NCBI GenBank assembly: GCA_040905705.1
Contig: JBBDQZ010000076.1
Span: 3,348-67,347 of the forward strand
Origin: JBBDQZ01 sp040905705
Lineage (GTDB): Bacteria; Bacteroidota; Rhodothermia; Balneolales; Natronogracilivirgulaceae
Direction: 5' to 3'
DNA: 64,000 bases
The notes beneath the pieces were generated by a model. The model saw only the letters and a list, made by a program, of their open reading frames with translations, was not told the origin of the DNA and searched no databases. This document shows positions 17,637-26,867 of the stretch, piece by piece. The stretch's first letter is position 1. Each line of letters starts with the position of its first letter. A program made the position numbers and the translations under genes.

Positions 17637-18929
17637 TCAAACTGGTTCAAGATGACGGTTAATGGGAAGAGTCATGCATCGGGCACCACCCCGGCCACGG
17701 CATAGCTCGTTTCCCTGAAATGAAATGGCGATCTTTCCGGAAGAATCCGGATCAAATGGACGGTCATTGTATATGTCGTTAAACTCATGTTGATTCATAA
17801 TGCGGTATCCATGCCTGGCAAGTGCGTCAAAGGTGTTCGTGTTGCGATCGTAACCGACCACTATCCCGGGAGCCAATGCAAAAATGTTGGCACCATCGGT
17901 CCACTGTTCCCGGAATTGGTTGGTTATATTATCCCCACCACAGTTTATGAAAGTAAGTGAACGTTCCAGTAACTCTTCCAGTGTTTGTTTCAGGGACTTT
18001 TTCTGTTCAACTACTATTCGCCCGTTCAAGTGGGAAAATATCGATATGTTGTCGGTTCGGTCTGTGATGGCCGGAGGAAAGACAATGCATTCATCCGGAC
18101 TTGCGAAGGTAAAAATGGTATCCAGATGCATGGATGATCGATGTTTGGGGATATCTACAGCGATCACGTGGTGAACTCCACGCTTAAGAAGCTGATGGGT
18201 GATGCTCATCAGGCCGCTGAAAGTGGTACGTTCACTCATGCCGATCATCACAATCTCCGGAGATACGACCAGTATGTCTCCGCCCTCCACACTATCCTGT
18301 TTGCCAATGCGGATGATGTTGTGCGGCCCGGCGGGACGGTGGATTTGCGTACCATCCGGACCGGTTTTTTGTTCGATGCCCTCTGTATTGTTCGGCAAAA
18401 GAAAATACCTGACTACTGTTTCCATCAGCAGGAACTCACGGATTCTTGCCGGCTTGGCGGCTCTGGAAATGATGAACAGTTCGTTGACAACAGCGGCCAG
18501 GTCACGGGTGAATAGCAGGTTGGGTGCCGGATCAAGAGAGATGTTTGAGATTTCCGGTGTTGAACCGGTGATGATGAAGTCAAGCAGGGACGCCGGCTCC
18601 AGGTGCAACAGTTGATCGTGGAGCAGGGAAAGGCCGCTTGCCGGGAAAGAACGGATCAGTTCATCGATATAAAACCGGCGGGCCTGGTCATTGGTAAAAG
18701 TTTCCAGTGCGAGATCACAGATCTCAAAAACCTGACTTCGATCGGGCAGAGAAGTACGGATGATCTCGATCAAATCGAGATGTTCCTGTTGGGCATCCGC
18801 TTCGAAAATGATGTCGTCAAACAGAAGCTGTTCTCGAATCTCCGGATTGACGAGAGAGACTTCTTTTCCCGGAGTGTGAACAATGACGGCTTCCAGCCGG
18901 CCCGTTTCAGAATGAACCTGTATTTTCAT
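17637..18929 (-). CDS. arcA: Arginine deiminase
   Basis: A 430-residue cytosolic enzyme converting arginine to citrulline and ammonia. Active-site blocks are intact: LLFTRDLAAVV, EGGDILVVSPEI, the HLDTIFTF histidine motif, and the C-terminal nucleophile in RGRGGARCMTLPI. Length is slightly above the usual 400-420. In the arginine deiminase pathway the partners are ornithine carbamoyltransferase and carbamate kinase, but neither is present in the window; the neighbours are an M50 protease and a glycosyltransferase. It may act alone, for example against acid stress or for nitrogen. Confidence 0.93.
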   Translation of the reverse strand: MKIQVHSETGRLEAVIVHTPGKEVSLVNPEIREQLLFDDIIFEADAQQEHLDLIEIIRTSLPDRSQVFEICDLALETFTNDQARRFYIDELIRSFPASGLSLLHDQLLHLEPASLLDFIITGSTPEISNISLDPAPNLLFTRDLAAVVNELFIISRAAKPARIREFLLMETVVRYFLLPNNTEGIEQKTGPDGTQIHRPAGPHNIIRIGKQDSVEGGDILVVSPEIVMIGMSERTTFSGLMSITHQLLKRGVHHVIAVDIPKHRSSMHLDTIFTFASPDECIVFPPAITDRTDNISIFSHLNGRIVVEQKKSLKQTLEELLERSLTFINCGGDNITNQFREQWTDGANIFALAPGIVVGYDRNTNTFDALARHGYRIMNQHEFNDIYNDRPFDPDSSGKIAISFQGNELCRGRGGARCMTLPINRHLEPV

Positions 18930-18987
18930 GGTTGTTTGGGTAGGCTCCTACGGCATATGGCACCTGTAATTCCAGACGGATCATAAA

Positions 18988-21468
18988 TCAGGTTTGCAAA
19001 TACGGATTGAATGTTTTGGCAAGTGAGATAAATTGGTTCGATTGATCACGGTTTCCGTTCCGACGATGAATTTCCGCAGCGGACAGGAGGACTTCCGGAT
19101 GGGTTGGTATGCGTTCGGTCATTTTTGTCAGTAATTCTGCAGCCCATTTGTAGTCTTTTTCGCCGATAGCGATCTTCAATCGGTAAAGTTCAAAATCTGC
19201 CGGCAATTCCGTTACGTCAGGTCGGGTACCTTGACCGGATGCGCTGTGTTCATCAAACCGGCCAGAGTCCATAGGCTGTTCAATTTCGATTGCCTGTATG
19301 TTGTCGTCCAATTTCTTCAAATACAACTTGCATCGCGAATAAATCGTCCGTTCAAAGTAAAAAGCGATGAGATCATGATAAAGCTGGATATCGGGCGGAT
19401 GGGAATCCAGTTGCTGCTCCAGGTGCCGTAGCGTCTCCCGCTGATTAGCGGCCATCATCAGGCGAATCAGTGCCTTCAGATCATCATAAGGAAACGCTGA
19501 ATGGAATATTCGCGTTTTTTGCTCACTGGTGAACAGCTCATGAAAATAATCCAGCAAATGTTTTTCAGGATAGAACAGGTTGATGATGTTACCGAGCAAT
19601 ACAAGTTGTCGTAGCGGATCATCTTCGACGTGCTCAGCTGGAAATGGTGGCTCGAGATTCCAGTGTTTGTGAAATCGGGCGGCATTATGCCAGTATGCCT
19701 TGCTTCGCATGGAAAGTCCGAGATCACCGGTTGTTTGTCCGGAATAGTGTGTAACCTGTTGCTGTTCGTCAACGACAATGCGGAATCCCTTTTTTTGTAG
19801 TCGACAGCAAAAATCGGCATCATCAAAGTAGGCCAACCCGTATTCTTTACTCATGGTCAGCCCGGGTTCATTCCGGAATGCCATGCAATATCCATCAACA
19901 AAATCGACTTCTTTGTAAAGATCGTTATGATTTTGATGGTTCTCCACCCGAATGGAGGAACCTTCATCTATATCCTGGGGCTCGTCGGCATAAGTATGTG
20001 AAGATGCAATGCGCTCGATTAATTGGGCACGATGCCAGGTACGATCGGCTTTGGGCGTGACAAGTCCGATATCGGGATTTTTTTCAATGATTTGGGCTAA
20101 ACGTGCAGGAACAGGATTTTTCAGTATTACATCGTTATGCATAACGACTACGCAACCTTTACCGGCTTTGGCTAGCCCCTGATTAACGGCAGCGGCAAAT
20201 CCGAGATTTTGATCATTGGTCAATACGGTCAAAGGCAGTTTCTTGCGCAACAATTGATCAAGGTATTCCGGGGTGTCGTCGACCGAGCCGTTATCTATGA
20301 CAATCACTTGCGTGTGACCGGGAGAGGTAAAACGGAAGACAGAAGTCAGGCACTCTTCAAGAAGGGGACGACGGTTGGTTGCCGTCGGAATGATGATGGT
20401 TATATGTGGCTGGTTGTGAATTTCCTCATCTGAAGCGTCGGATAAGGCTTCAGGTTCACGGGTTGTAGGTTCGGGTTCAGGAGAAATGATGTTGGGCCCG
20501 GGAATGGATGATTCAGCATCCGGATCGCCTTCAGAAAGTTGAGCGTCTGATTCAGGTTGTGTTCCGGACGGAGTTTTATCGGGGTCAACGGGGATGGCAA
20601 CTGTAGTGTTAAGAGAAGACTCTGCATTATCTGATGACGCTGAAAATGGCAAAGAATCTTCATAATAATCATCACGATCGGTATAATCATAGGAGCGAAG
20701 CATTTCCAATGCCTGTTCGATCACTACTTCAGACAGTCCAGAGGTCCGGAGCAGTGTCAAAACAAGTTCGGATTTCTCATAACCGGTTAAAATCCGGGGG
20801 CTGTTGTCCCCGGTTGAAAAAGGCTTGACAATTAGTGCCGGGCCGGAAAATTCGTTCAAACGAAGTGCCCATTCAAAAGCATGATGCGATGTATGATGCG
20901 GATCTATAAAAAATTGGTCAGGCTGGATTTTTTCAAGATCGAAAATAAAATTTCGCTCGAAAGGCAGCCCCCCTTCTTCGATCTGTTTCAGCCATCCGGT
21001 GGCCGATTCCGTGCTCCATTTTGAGATGGTCTGCAAGCGCTGTGTCTTATCCGAATTTGGGCCGGTTTCCGGGACTGATAAGTTGGATTTGCCATCAAAA
21101 TCGGTGGCCACAACGGCATCGGATGAAGAAAGGGCAGTTAATGTATCGGATAATTGATCTGCATCAACCGTTTCAAGGGATTCCGGAATCCATAAAAATC
21201 TTCCATGTACCTGTTCGAGAATAGCATTAATACTATTGCCACGACCCCTTGCCGGTTGCTGTTCGTAATACCAGGATTGATTGTGCTGATAATGCTCAAT
21301 CATGGAACGAATAGTCTCCGCGCTACCATCCGTAGAATGATCATCAATAAAAATGAATTCACAAGGAATGCGATGGATAGCATAAAGAGCTCTGAGTGTT
21401 GGTTTAATCCACTCTATCTTGTTGTGAAACACACAAATGACAGATAATGTCGGGGCTGGCGTATGCAC
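18988..21468 (-). CDS. Tandem GT2 glycosyltransferase with TPR-like tail
   Basis: An 826-residue cytosolic protein. Residues 1 to about 215 form a GT2-like domain (LSVICVFHNKIEW, EFIFIDDHSTDGS), but the usual DxD position reads WIPESLE, so it may not be catalytic. An acidic, Pro/Ser-rich linker follows (about 285-350). The second GT2 domain begins near 355 (ITIIIPTATNRRPLL, VIVIDNGSVDDTP, LGFAAAVNQGL, MHNDV) and looks active. The last 180 residues contain helical TPR-like repeats. It probably adds sugars to a surface glycan or protein. No other glycan genes adjoin it. Confidence 0.85.
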   Translation of the reverse strand: MHTPAPTLSVICVFHNKIEWIKPTLRALYAIHRIPCEFIFIDDHSTDGSAETIRSMIEHYQHNQSWYYEQQPARGRGNSINAILEQVHGRFLWIPESLETVDADQLSDTLTALSSSDAVVATDFDGKSNLSVPETGPNSDKTQRLQTISKWSTESATGWLKQIEEGGLPFERNFIFDLEKIQPDQFFIDPHHTSHHAFEWALRLNEFSGPALIVKPFSTGDNSPRILTGYEKSELVLTLLRTSGLSEVVIEQALEMLRSYDYTDRDDYYEDSLPFSASSDNAESSLNTTVAIPVDPDKTPSGTQPESDAQLSEGDPDAESSIPGPNIISPEPEPTTREPEALSDASDEEIHNQPHITIIIPTATNRRPLLEECLTSVFRFTSPGHTQVIVIDNGSVDDTPEYLDQLLRKKLPLTVLTNDQNLGFAAAVNQGLAKAGKGCVVVMHNDVILKNPVPARLAQIIEKNPDIGLVTPKADRTWHRAQLIERIASSHTYADEPQDIDEGSSIRVENHQNHNDLYKEVDFVDGYCMAFRNEPGLTMSKEYGLAYFDDADFCCRLQKKGFRIVVDEQQQVTHYSGQTTGDLGLSMRSKAYWHNAARFHKHWNLEPPFPAEHVEDDPLRQLVLLGNIINLFYPEKHLLDYFHELFTSEQKTRIFHSAFPYDDLKALIRLMMAANQRETLRHLEQQLDSHPPDIQLYHDLIAFYFERTIYSRCKLYLKKLDDNIQAIEIEQPMDSGRFDEHSASGQGTRPDVTELPADFELYRLKIAIGEKDYKWAAELLTKMTERIPTHPEVLLSAAEIHRRNGNRDQSNQFISLAKTFNPYLQT

Positions 21469-21595
21469 GATGGAAAATTTGTAACTGATTTGTAATGTTC
21501 AACAGGCAATATACTATGATATTTCGCCGTAGTCGAGAACCGTGTTCATTTTGAGTGGACAATGAAAGGGATATATAACGGGAGGAATATTCTAT

Positions 21596-21661
21596 ATGGA
21601 CAGCATAAAAGTTGAATTTTTTGTAAATTGCAGGAGTATATTAAATCTAAATTTAGAATGA
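21596..21661 (+). CDS. Candidate 21-codon leader ORF coupled to prfC
   Basis: A short frame beginning MDSIKVEFFVN and ending NLNLE. It has a strong Shine-Dalgarno GGGAGG at 21580-21585, 10 nt before its ATG at 21596. Its TGA overlaps the prfC ATG in the sequence ATGA at 21658-21661. prfC itself has no ribosome site at normal spacing (AGGAG is 21 nt upstream). This is the arrangement expected for translational coupling. Whether the peptide is made is unknown. Confidence 0.4.
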   Translation: MDSIKVEFFVNCRSILNLNLE

Positions 21662-23256
21662 TTTCTGTGCAAAATAATGGAATTGCTACGGCGGTAACTT
21701 CCAGACGTACGTTCGCCATCATATCCCATCCCGATGCCGGTAAAACCACGTTGACCGAAAAACTTTTGCTCTATGGAGGCGCGATTCATGAGGCCGGTTC
21801 CATCAAGCAAAGAAAAGCGACCCGGCATGCCGCCTCAGACTGGATGGCGATTGAACAGGAGCGTGGTATTTCCGTGACCTCATCTGTTCTGCGGTTTGAG
21901 AAAGACGGTATCCGGTACAATCTGCTGGATACGCCTGGCCACAAAGATTTTTCTGAAGATACTTTTCGGACTCTCATTGCAGCCGATTCTGCCCTGATGG
22001 TGATCGACGTCGCTAAAGGAGTTGAAGAACAGACCGAAAAATTATTTGAAGTATGCCGGCTGCGGAAAATTCCGGTGATCACTTTTGTGAATAAATGCGA
22101 CCGCCCCGGTATGGATCCGCTGGAAGTGCTGAGTAATATTGAAAGCAAGCTTGGAATCACGGCGATTCCGGCAAGCTGGCCGCTCGGCTATGCCGCTGAC
22201 TTTCAGGGAGTTTATGATCTGATTGGCAAGGAACTTCATTTGTACAAAAAGAACAGACACGGAGTGCATAAAGCCGATGCTGAATTGATGTTGCTTGAAG
22301 AAGGGCTGAAAAAGAGTACGCTGGGAGATGGGTTCAGAAATGAGTATATGGAAGAAGTATCTCTTATCAGTGATGAGTTTGATAACATGGACAAAGAAAA
22401 GTTCGGGAAAGGGGAAGCTACTCCCGTCTTTTTTGGATCGGCATTAAACAATTTCGGGCTCGATCTTTTTTTGAACTATTTTTCCCGGCTGGCTCCGCCT
22501 CCGCAGTCCTATATGGCAGACCATGGGGAGATGCATCAACTTGAAAAAGACTTTTCCGGTTTTGTGTTCAAGCTTCAGGCTAACATGAATCCCGACCATC
22601 GGGATTGTACGGCATTTGTACGGGTGGCTTCCGGAATATTCAAGCGGGGGATGGAAGTAACACTTGCAGATAATGGCCGAAAAATTCGTATGACGACACC
22701 GCATAGCCTGATGGGAGAGGAACGAACGCTGCTGGATGTTGCCTACCCCGGCGATATTGTTGCACTGTTCAATCCCGGCGATTTCCGTATCGGGAGCACA
22801 CTGTATGCTGAGGACCCCGTAAATTTTGATGTGATTCCATTGTTTTCACCGGAGCATTTTCGCAAGGCGTCCTCCATGGATCCGTTCAAGAGAAAACAAT
22901 TGAGAGAAGGACTCAAGCAGCTTTCTGAAGAGGGTGTGGTCAATGTATTTGAAATGCCGCATGGTGTAGGCAATGAATTGTTGTTGGGAACGGTCGGGGC
23001 GCTACAGTTTGAAGTGGTGGAACATCGTATGAAGACCGAGTACAAAGCTGATATATCTCTGAGCCCTACTTCCTACATGGCGGCACGCTGGCTTCCGGAA
23101 GACAAGGAAGTCATTGCGAAACTGAAATCGGCGTATTCGACCAGTGTGACATTTGATATTGAGGGCAATCCGATAGTACTGTTTGAAAGTATGTATGCAT
23201 TGAATTCAGCTATCGAATCGGTCGGAGAAGAGAATTTACTTAAATTCAAAAAGTAA
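21658..23256 (+). CDS. prfC: Peptide chain release factor 3
   Basis: A translational GTPase of about 532 residues that recycles RF1 and RF2 after peptide release. The N-terminus has the G1 loop HPDAGKTTL, switch I with RGISVTSSVLRF, G3 DTPGHKDFSEDT and G4 NKCDRPG, then beta-barrel and C-terminal domains typical of RF3 (MPHGVGNELLLGTVGALQFEV). I start at the ATG at 21658; a TTG at 21628 would add ten residues not expected for the family. A short ORF with a strong ribosome site ends exactly at this ATG. Confidence 0.95.
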   Translation: MISVQNNGIATAVTSRRTFAIISHPDAGKTTLTEKLLLYGGAIHEAGSIKQRKATRHAASDWMAIEQERGISVTSSVLRFEKDGIRYNLLDTPGHKDFSEDTFRTLIAADSALMVIDVAKGVEEQTEKLFEVCRLRKIPVITFVNKCDRPGMDPLEVLSNIESKLGITAIPASWPLGYAADFQGVYDLIGKELHLYKKNRHGVHKADAELMLLEEGLKKSTLGDGFRNEYMEEVSLISDEFDNMDKEKFGKGEATPVFFGSALNNFGLDLFLNYFSRLAPPPQSYMADHGEMHQLEKDFSGFVFKLQANMNPDHRDCTAFVRVASGIFKRGMEVTLADNGRKIRMTTPHSLMGEERTLLDVAYPGDIVALFNPGDFRIGSTLYAEDPVNFDVIPLFSPEHFRKASSMDPFKRKQLREGLKQLSEEGVVNVFEMPHGVGNELLLGTVGALQFEVVEHRMKTEYKADISLSPTSYMAARWLPEDKEVIAKLKSAYSTSVTFDIEGNPIVLFESMYALNSAIESVGEENLLKFKK

Positions 23257-23431
23257 GAGCTCATCTGGTCACATGATGTTCGGTTTTGTAGAGACGCAGG
23301 TGTTACTCCGGACGGGTAGCTCTATCGAAAAACGAGACCATTTCTGTTCTGTACATGTAAGGATTCCACAGTTACCTGATCTTGTGTAATATGTAATATT
23401 TCGATGTGGATGAACTCATGGATGAACAATT

Positions 23432-24097
23432 ATGTGGAAAAGGAAATGGTTTTTCTGGTTGGAGACGTTGCAGATTACACCGGGAGAAAGGCGTGTATTA
23501 ATCACCCTCATCTCCATTTCATTGATTGTGTCTGGTGTAAATCTCTGTTGGCCATCAGCTACGGTATACAATTCCGATTATTACAAGCCGATAATTTATG
23601 AATTTGAGCGACTTTCCAATATCAGGCAAAAAGAACGAGAGGTGGTACTGGCCCGTTACGATCCTCCGGCTGAAACGGACAGGGGGCTTTTTGCCGTATT
23701 GTTCGAACAGCACCGATTTTCAGGTTCGTCACGAATAATGTACCGATTGAGCGGGAGCGGTTTAAATAATAAAGCGGGTTACCGGCGTGTTGATTTGCAT
23801 AGGGAGCCTGCTGCAGGTAAGAGCCCTCGTCAAGAAAAAGTACAAGTCCCGGGAACATCAGGGCAGTATCATGGTAAATCCGGTGACCATTCCAACGGTC
23901 CTGAACCGGTAGATTTACATAAAGCCGGGAAGGAAGAGTTGATAACGCTTCCAGGTATCGGTCCGGTTATCGCTGAGCGAATCATTGCCTATCGTAAAGA
24001 AAACGGTTGTTTTAAAAAGCCGGAGGATTTGCTGAACGTGTCGGGAATTGGACCCGTTACATTGGAGCATCTCAGGCCGTATATTCTGATTGAGTGA
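23432..24097 (+). CDS. ComEA-like helix-hairpin-helix protein
   Basis: A 221-residue protein with one N-terminal membrane helix (about residues 22-40) and a C-terminal pair of helix-hairpin-helix motifs (VDLHKAGKEELITLPGIG, IAERIIAYRKENG, LLNVSGIGPVTLEHLRPYI). That matches ComEA, which binds incoming double-stranded DNA during transformation. The 100-residue region between is polar and unrecognised, longer than in typical ComEA. Together with ComEC at 7.2-9.6 kb it suggests natural competence. Confidence 0.82.
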   Translation: MWKRKWFFWLETLQITPGERRVLITLISISLIVSGVNLCWPSATVYNSDYYKPIIYEFERLSNIRQKEREVVLARYDPPAETDRGLFAVLFEQHRFSGSSRIMYRLSGSGLNNKAGYRRVDLHREPAAGKSPRQEKVQVPGTSGQYHGKSGDHSNGPEPVDLHKAGKEELITLPGIGPVIAERIIAYRKENGCFKKPEDLLNVSGIGPVTLEHLRPYILIE

Positions 24098-24373
24098 TGG
24101 GCTGTACCATCGCATCTTAACCTATATGTCAGATGGAAGGTATTTGGCAAGTGCACTGTTGCCGGATATCATGCGTTATAAATATTCACGGTCACGGAAT
24201 GTGTATAGATAATATGGCTGTTATTCATATGTAGGTCATGAAGCTTCCATAGCAATGCCCTTGACACACTAGCAAATGATTAATGCATGGATATGCGATC
24301 TGCATTATGCGTCAGTATGTTTTAATCAGAGGAAACACATTTAAATAATGAATAAACATTACTGTAAATATTA

Positions 24374-25927
24374 ATGAGTATAAACATTTTATGGGTGGAC
24401 GATGAGATAGATCAGCTGAAGCCTCACATGATTTTTTTGGAAAAAAAAGGGTATGAGGTAACGCCTGTAACGAATGGCGAAGACGCTGTGGCGCTGGTTG
24501 GTGAGCGGAAATTTGATATTATTTTCCTGGATGAGCAGATGCCCGGAATGGACGGTATAGCTACGTTGAATAAACTAAAAACACGGCAACCCGGCATTCC
24601 GGTTATCATGATTACCAAGAGTGAGGAAGAGGAAATCATGGAAGATGCTATCGGTGCCAGAATTTCAGACTATCTCATCAAGCCTGTCAATCCCAATCAG
24701 ATACTTTTAACTGTCAAACGAATTCTGGACCGGCGTAGAATCCGTGATGAAAAATCAGCTCAATCCTACCTCCAAAGCTTTAACGAGATTACAATGATGA
24801 TCAATGATCAGCCGGAGTGGAGGGACTGGATCAAAATATATCGTCTATTGACTAATTGGAATTTGGAGCTGAAAGATAGTGAGGAAGGCCTTCAGCAGGT
24901 ATTACAAGACCAGTTTCAAACGGCCAATGCAGAGTTTGGCAAGTTTATTGAAAATGAATACTACGACTGGTTACGAGCCAGCCGGGATGAACGACCCATG
25001 CTTTCTCCCGATATTGTAAATGAGGCGGTTATACCAGTTATAAAGCAAGGGAAAAGTACTTTTTTATTCCTGATTGATTGTATGAGGTATGATCAATGGC
25101 TGGTTTTTGAACAGATGTTAGCACCATATTACCAAATAGAGACAGATTTTTATTATTCCATTCTGCCTACGGCAACCCCTTACTCAAGAAATGCAATATT
25201 TGCCGGATTGTATCCATCTCAGATAGAGCAGCACTATCCCAATCTCTGGATGCAAAGCGATGAAAACGAATTGTCTTTGAATCAATACGAAGAGGAACTG
25301 CTTGAGGATCAGTTTAAAAGAAAAAAAACAGGCATCAAACCAAAGTACGAAAAAATACTGCAAACGATTGAAGGTCGGAGAATATCTGACAAAATTCTTA
25401 ATTATGTTCAATTGCCGTTTAGTGCATTTGTTTTCAATTTTGTAGACACCCTGGTCCACTCCCGTTCCGATTCCCGGGTTCTCAAAGAAATTGCTCCCGA
25501 TGTACCTGCCTTTCGTGAATTAACACGCACCTGGTTTGCCCATTCGTCATTATTCCAGATGTTGCAAAAACTCTCCAAGCAGGATGTCCATATAATCATC
25601 ACAACAGATCACGGTTCCATACGAGCCATGCGCGATACCAAAGTTCTGGGCGATCGCGATACATCGACCGGTCTGAGATACAAGTATGGCCGACATCTTC
25701 GCGGTGATGAATCAGCTGCTATTTATATCGATAACCCGGCCGACTATTTTTTGCCGAGGTCGAATATGAACTCCAACTATATAATTGCAAAAGAGGATTA
25801 TTATTTTGTGTATCCCACCAATTACAACAAATTTCAAAACAAATATAGAGATTCTTTTCAGCATGGAGGGGCTTCCATGGAAGAAATGATTCTGCCATTG
25901 GCAAATCTGCGTCCCATACAATCCTGA
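24374..25927 (+). CDS. porX: PorX: response regulator with PglZ-like phosphatase domain
   Basis: A 517-residue protein with a receiver domain (D9, D10, phospho-acceptor D53, T81, K103), a helical linker (about 120-220), and a PglZ/alkaline-phosphatase-superfamily domain. In the latter, LIDCMRYD (D235, D240), PTATPYSR with threonines near 266-268, D360-x-H362, and TTDHGS (D412, H413) form the metal site. This is the architecture of PorX, which controls type IX secretion in Bacteroidota and hydrolyses cyclic oligonucleotides in characterised members. It lacks a DNA-binding domain. It stands alone in a 276-bp upstream gap; no kinase is adjacent. Confidence 0.92.
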   Translation: MSINILWVDDEIDQLKPHMIFLEKKGYEVTPVTNGEDAVALVGERKFDIIFLDEQMPGMDGIATLNKLKTRQPGIPVIMITKSEEEEIMEDAIGARISDYLIKPVNPNQILLTVKRILDRRRIRDEKSAQSYLQSFNEITMMINDQPEWRDWIKIYRLLTNWNLELKDSEEGLQQVLQDQFQTANAEFGKFIENEYYDWLRASRDERPMLSPDIVNEAVIPVIKQGKSTFLFLIDCMRYDQWLVFEQMLAPYYQIETDFYYSILPTATPYSRNAIFAGLYPSQIEQHYPNLWMQSDENELSLNQYEEELLEDQFKRKKTGIKPKYEKILQTIEGRRISDKILNYVQLPFSAFVFNFVDTLVHSRSDSRVLKEIAPDVPAFRELTRTWFAHSSLFQMLQKLSKQDVHIIITTDHGSIRAMRDTKVLGDRDTSTGLRYKYGRHLRGDESAAIYIDNPADYFLPRSNMNSNYIIAKEDYYFVYPTNYNKFQNKYRDSFQHGGASMEEMILPLANLRPIQS

Positions 25928-26082
25928 AAGTGACTCAAGTATATATATTCTTATGACAAGAATGGCTACAATTGATTATTTCTGCTGAGATGGGAATCGA
26001 TTTATTTAACCAGGGGTTACGGCGCGCGTGATTTGCACATGGGTGCTCCATCTGACATTATGAATCTGGAAAATTTAGACAG

Positions 26083-26559
26083 ATGAATTCAGAATCTGAC
26101 GAGTTGTCGGGTTTATTGTCCGGCGAACAAACAACTATCTCAGGAATTCGTTCGGTATCGGAGCAGGAAACCCTCCGGATTGCTGAAAAATTTGCCGTTT
26201 GTCTGAAGCCGGGAGACGTTGTACTGTTGAAGGGGGATTTAGGTGCGGGAAAAACCCATTTCATTAAAGGGGTAGCCTGCTATTTTGGAATTTTGCCTGA
26301 AGAAGTTTTGTCCCCGACGTTCTCCCTTATCCATGAATATCAGGGGAAAGTGCCAATCTATCATCTTGACTGTTATAGATTACTTCAATCTCATCAAGCT
26401 CTGGAAATGGGTATTGAAGAGTATCTTTATGGGGATGGCATATCCCTGATTGAATGGCCGGAGAAAATAGCTTCGATGTTACCGGAAAACTACTGGGTCG
26501 TTGAATTGAAACATATTGATGAACAAATCCGGGAGATATCAATTTATCTACAGGTCTGA
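26083..26559 (+). CDS. tsaE: tRNA threonylcarbamoyladenosine biosynthesis ATPase TsaE
   Basis: A 158-residue P-loop protein needed with TsaB, TsaC and TsaD to make t6A37 on ANN-decoding tRNAs. The Walker A motif GDLGAGKTHF, the switch-like SPTFSLIHEY and the HLDCYRL motif are intact. The N-terminal 25 residues are polar and not conserved, so translation could start slightly later. It precedes a small unknown gene by 29 bp. Confidence 0.93.
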   Translation: MNSESDELSGLLSGEQTTISGIRSVSEQETLRIAEKFAVCLKPGDVVLLKGDLGAGKTHFIKGVACYFGILPEEVLSPTFSLIHEYQGKVPIYHLDCYRLLQSHQALEMGIEEYLYGDGISLIEWPEKIASMLPENYWVVELKHIDEQIREISIYLQV

Positions 26560-26588
26560 ATTTTGTATCTTCTGCTTTCTGTTGGAGA

Positions 26589-26867
26589 ATGGAAACAAAA
26601 CATTTGCCATACCGCATTGACCGGCTACCGGTCATTCTTCCTTTTCATCGCCGTGCTCTGAATGAATTGAGTACAGGAGACTTGGTATACTACGGTCCAT
26701 GTCCGGAGTTCTACGGGATAGGTGAAGTGCTCAGGGTTATAGAAAGATATTGTATTGTGGACTTTCGGGGGACCGGTGAATACAGTGTACACAAAGATGC
26801 TTTTGAGTCCCGATACCTTATTCCTATTCACAAGTTAAATCTCTCACATTTGCTTAAGAACATTTAA
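26589..26867 (+). CDS. Small unrecognised protein, possible beta-barrel domain
   Basis: A 92-residue protein I cannot assign. The core (LSTGDLVYYGPCPEFYGIG, EVLRVIERYCIVDFRG) alternates hydrophobic and polar residues and resembles small SH3-like or CarD/DUF3553-type domains that begin with GDxVxxxxxGxGxV. It has no membrane segment. It is downstream of tsaE by 29 bp and its 3' end overlaps the convergent symporter gene by 14 bp, which makes it plausible but not certain. Confidence 0.6.
   Translation: METKHLPYRIDRLPVILPFHRRALNELSTGDLVYYGPCPEFYGIGEVLRVIERYCIVDFRGTGEYSVHKDAFESRYLIPIHKLNLSHLLKNI

Noticed and set aside
25946..25962. Inverted repeat ATTCTT/AAGAAT after porX
   Set aside because: A short AT-only stem without a T-run; too weak to call a terminator.
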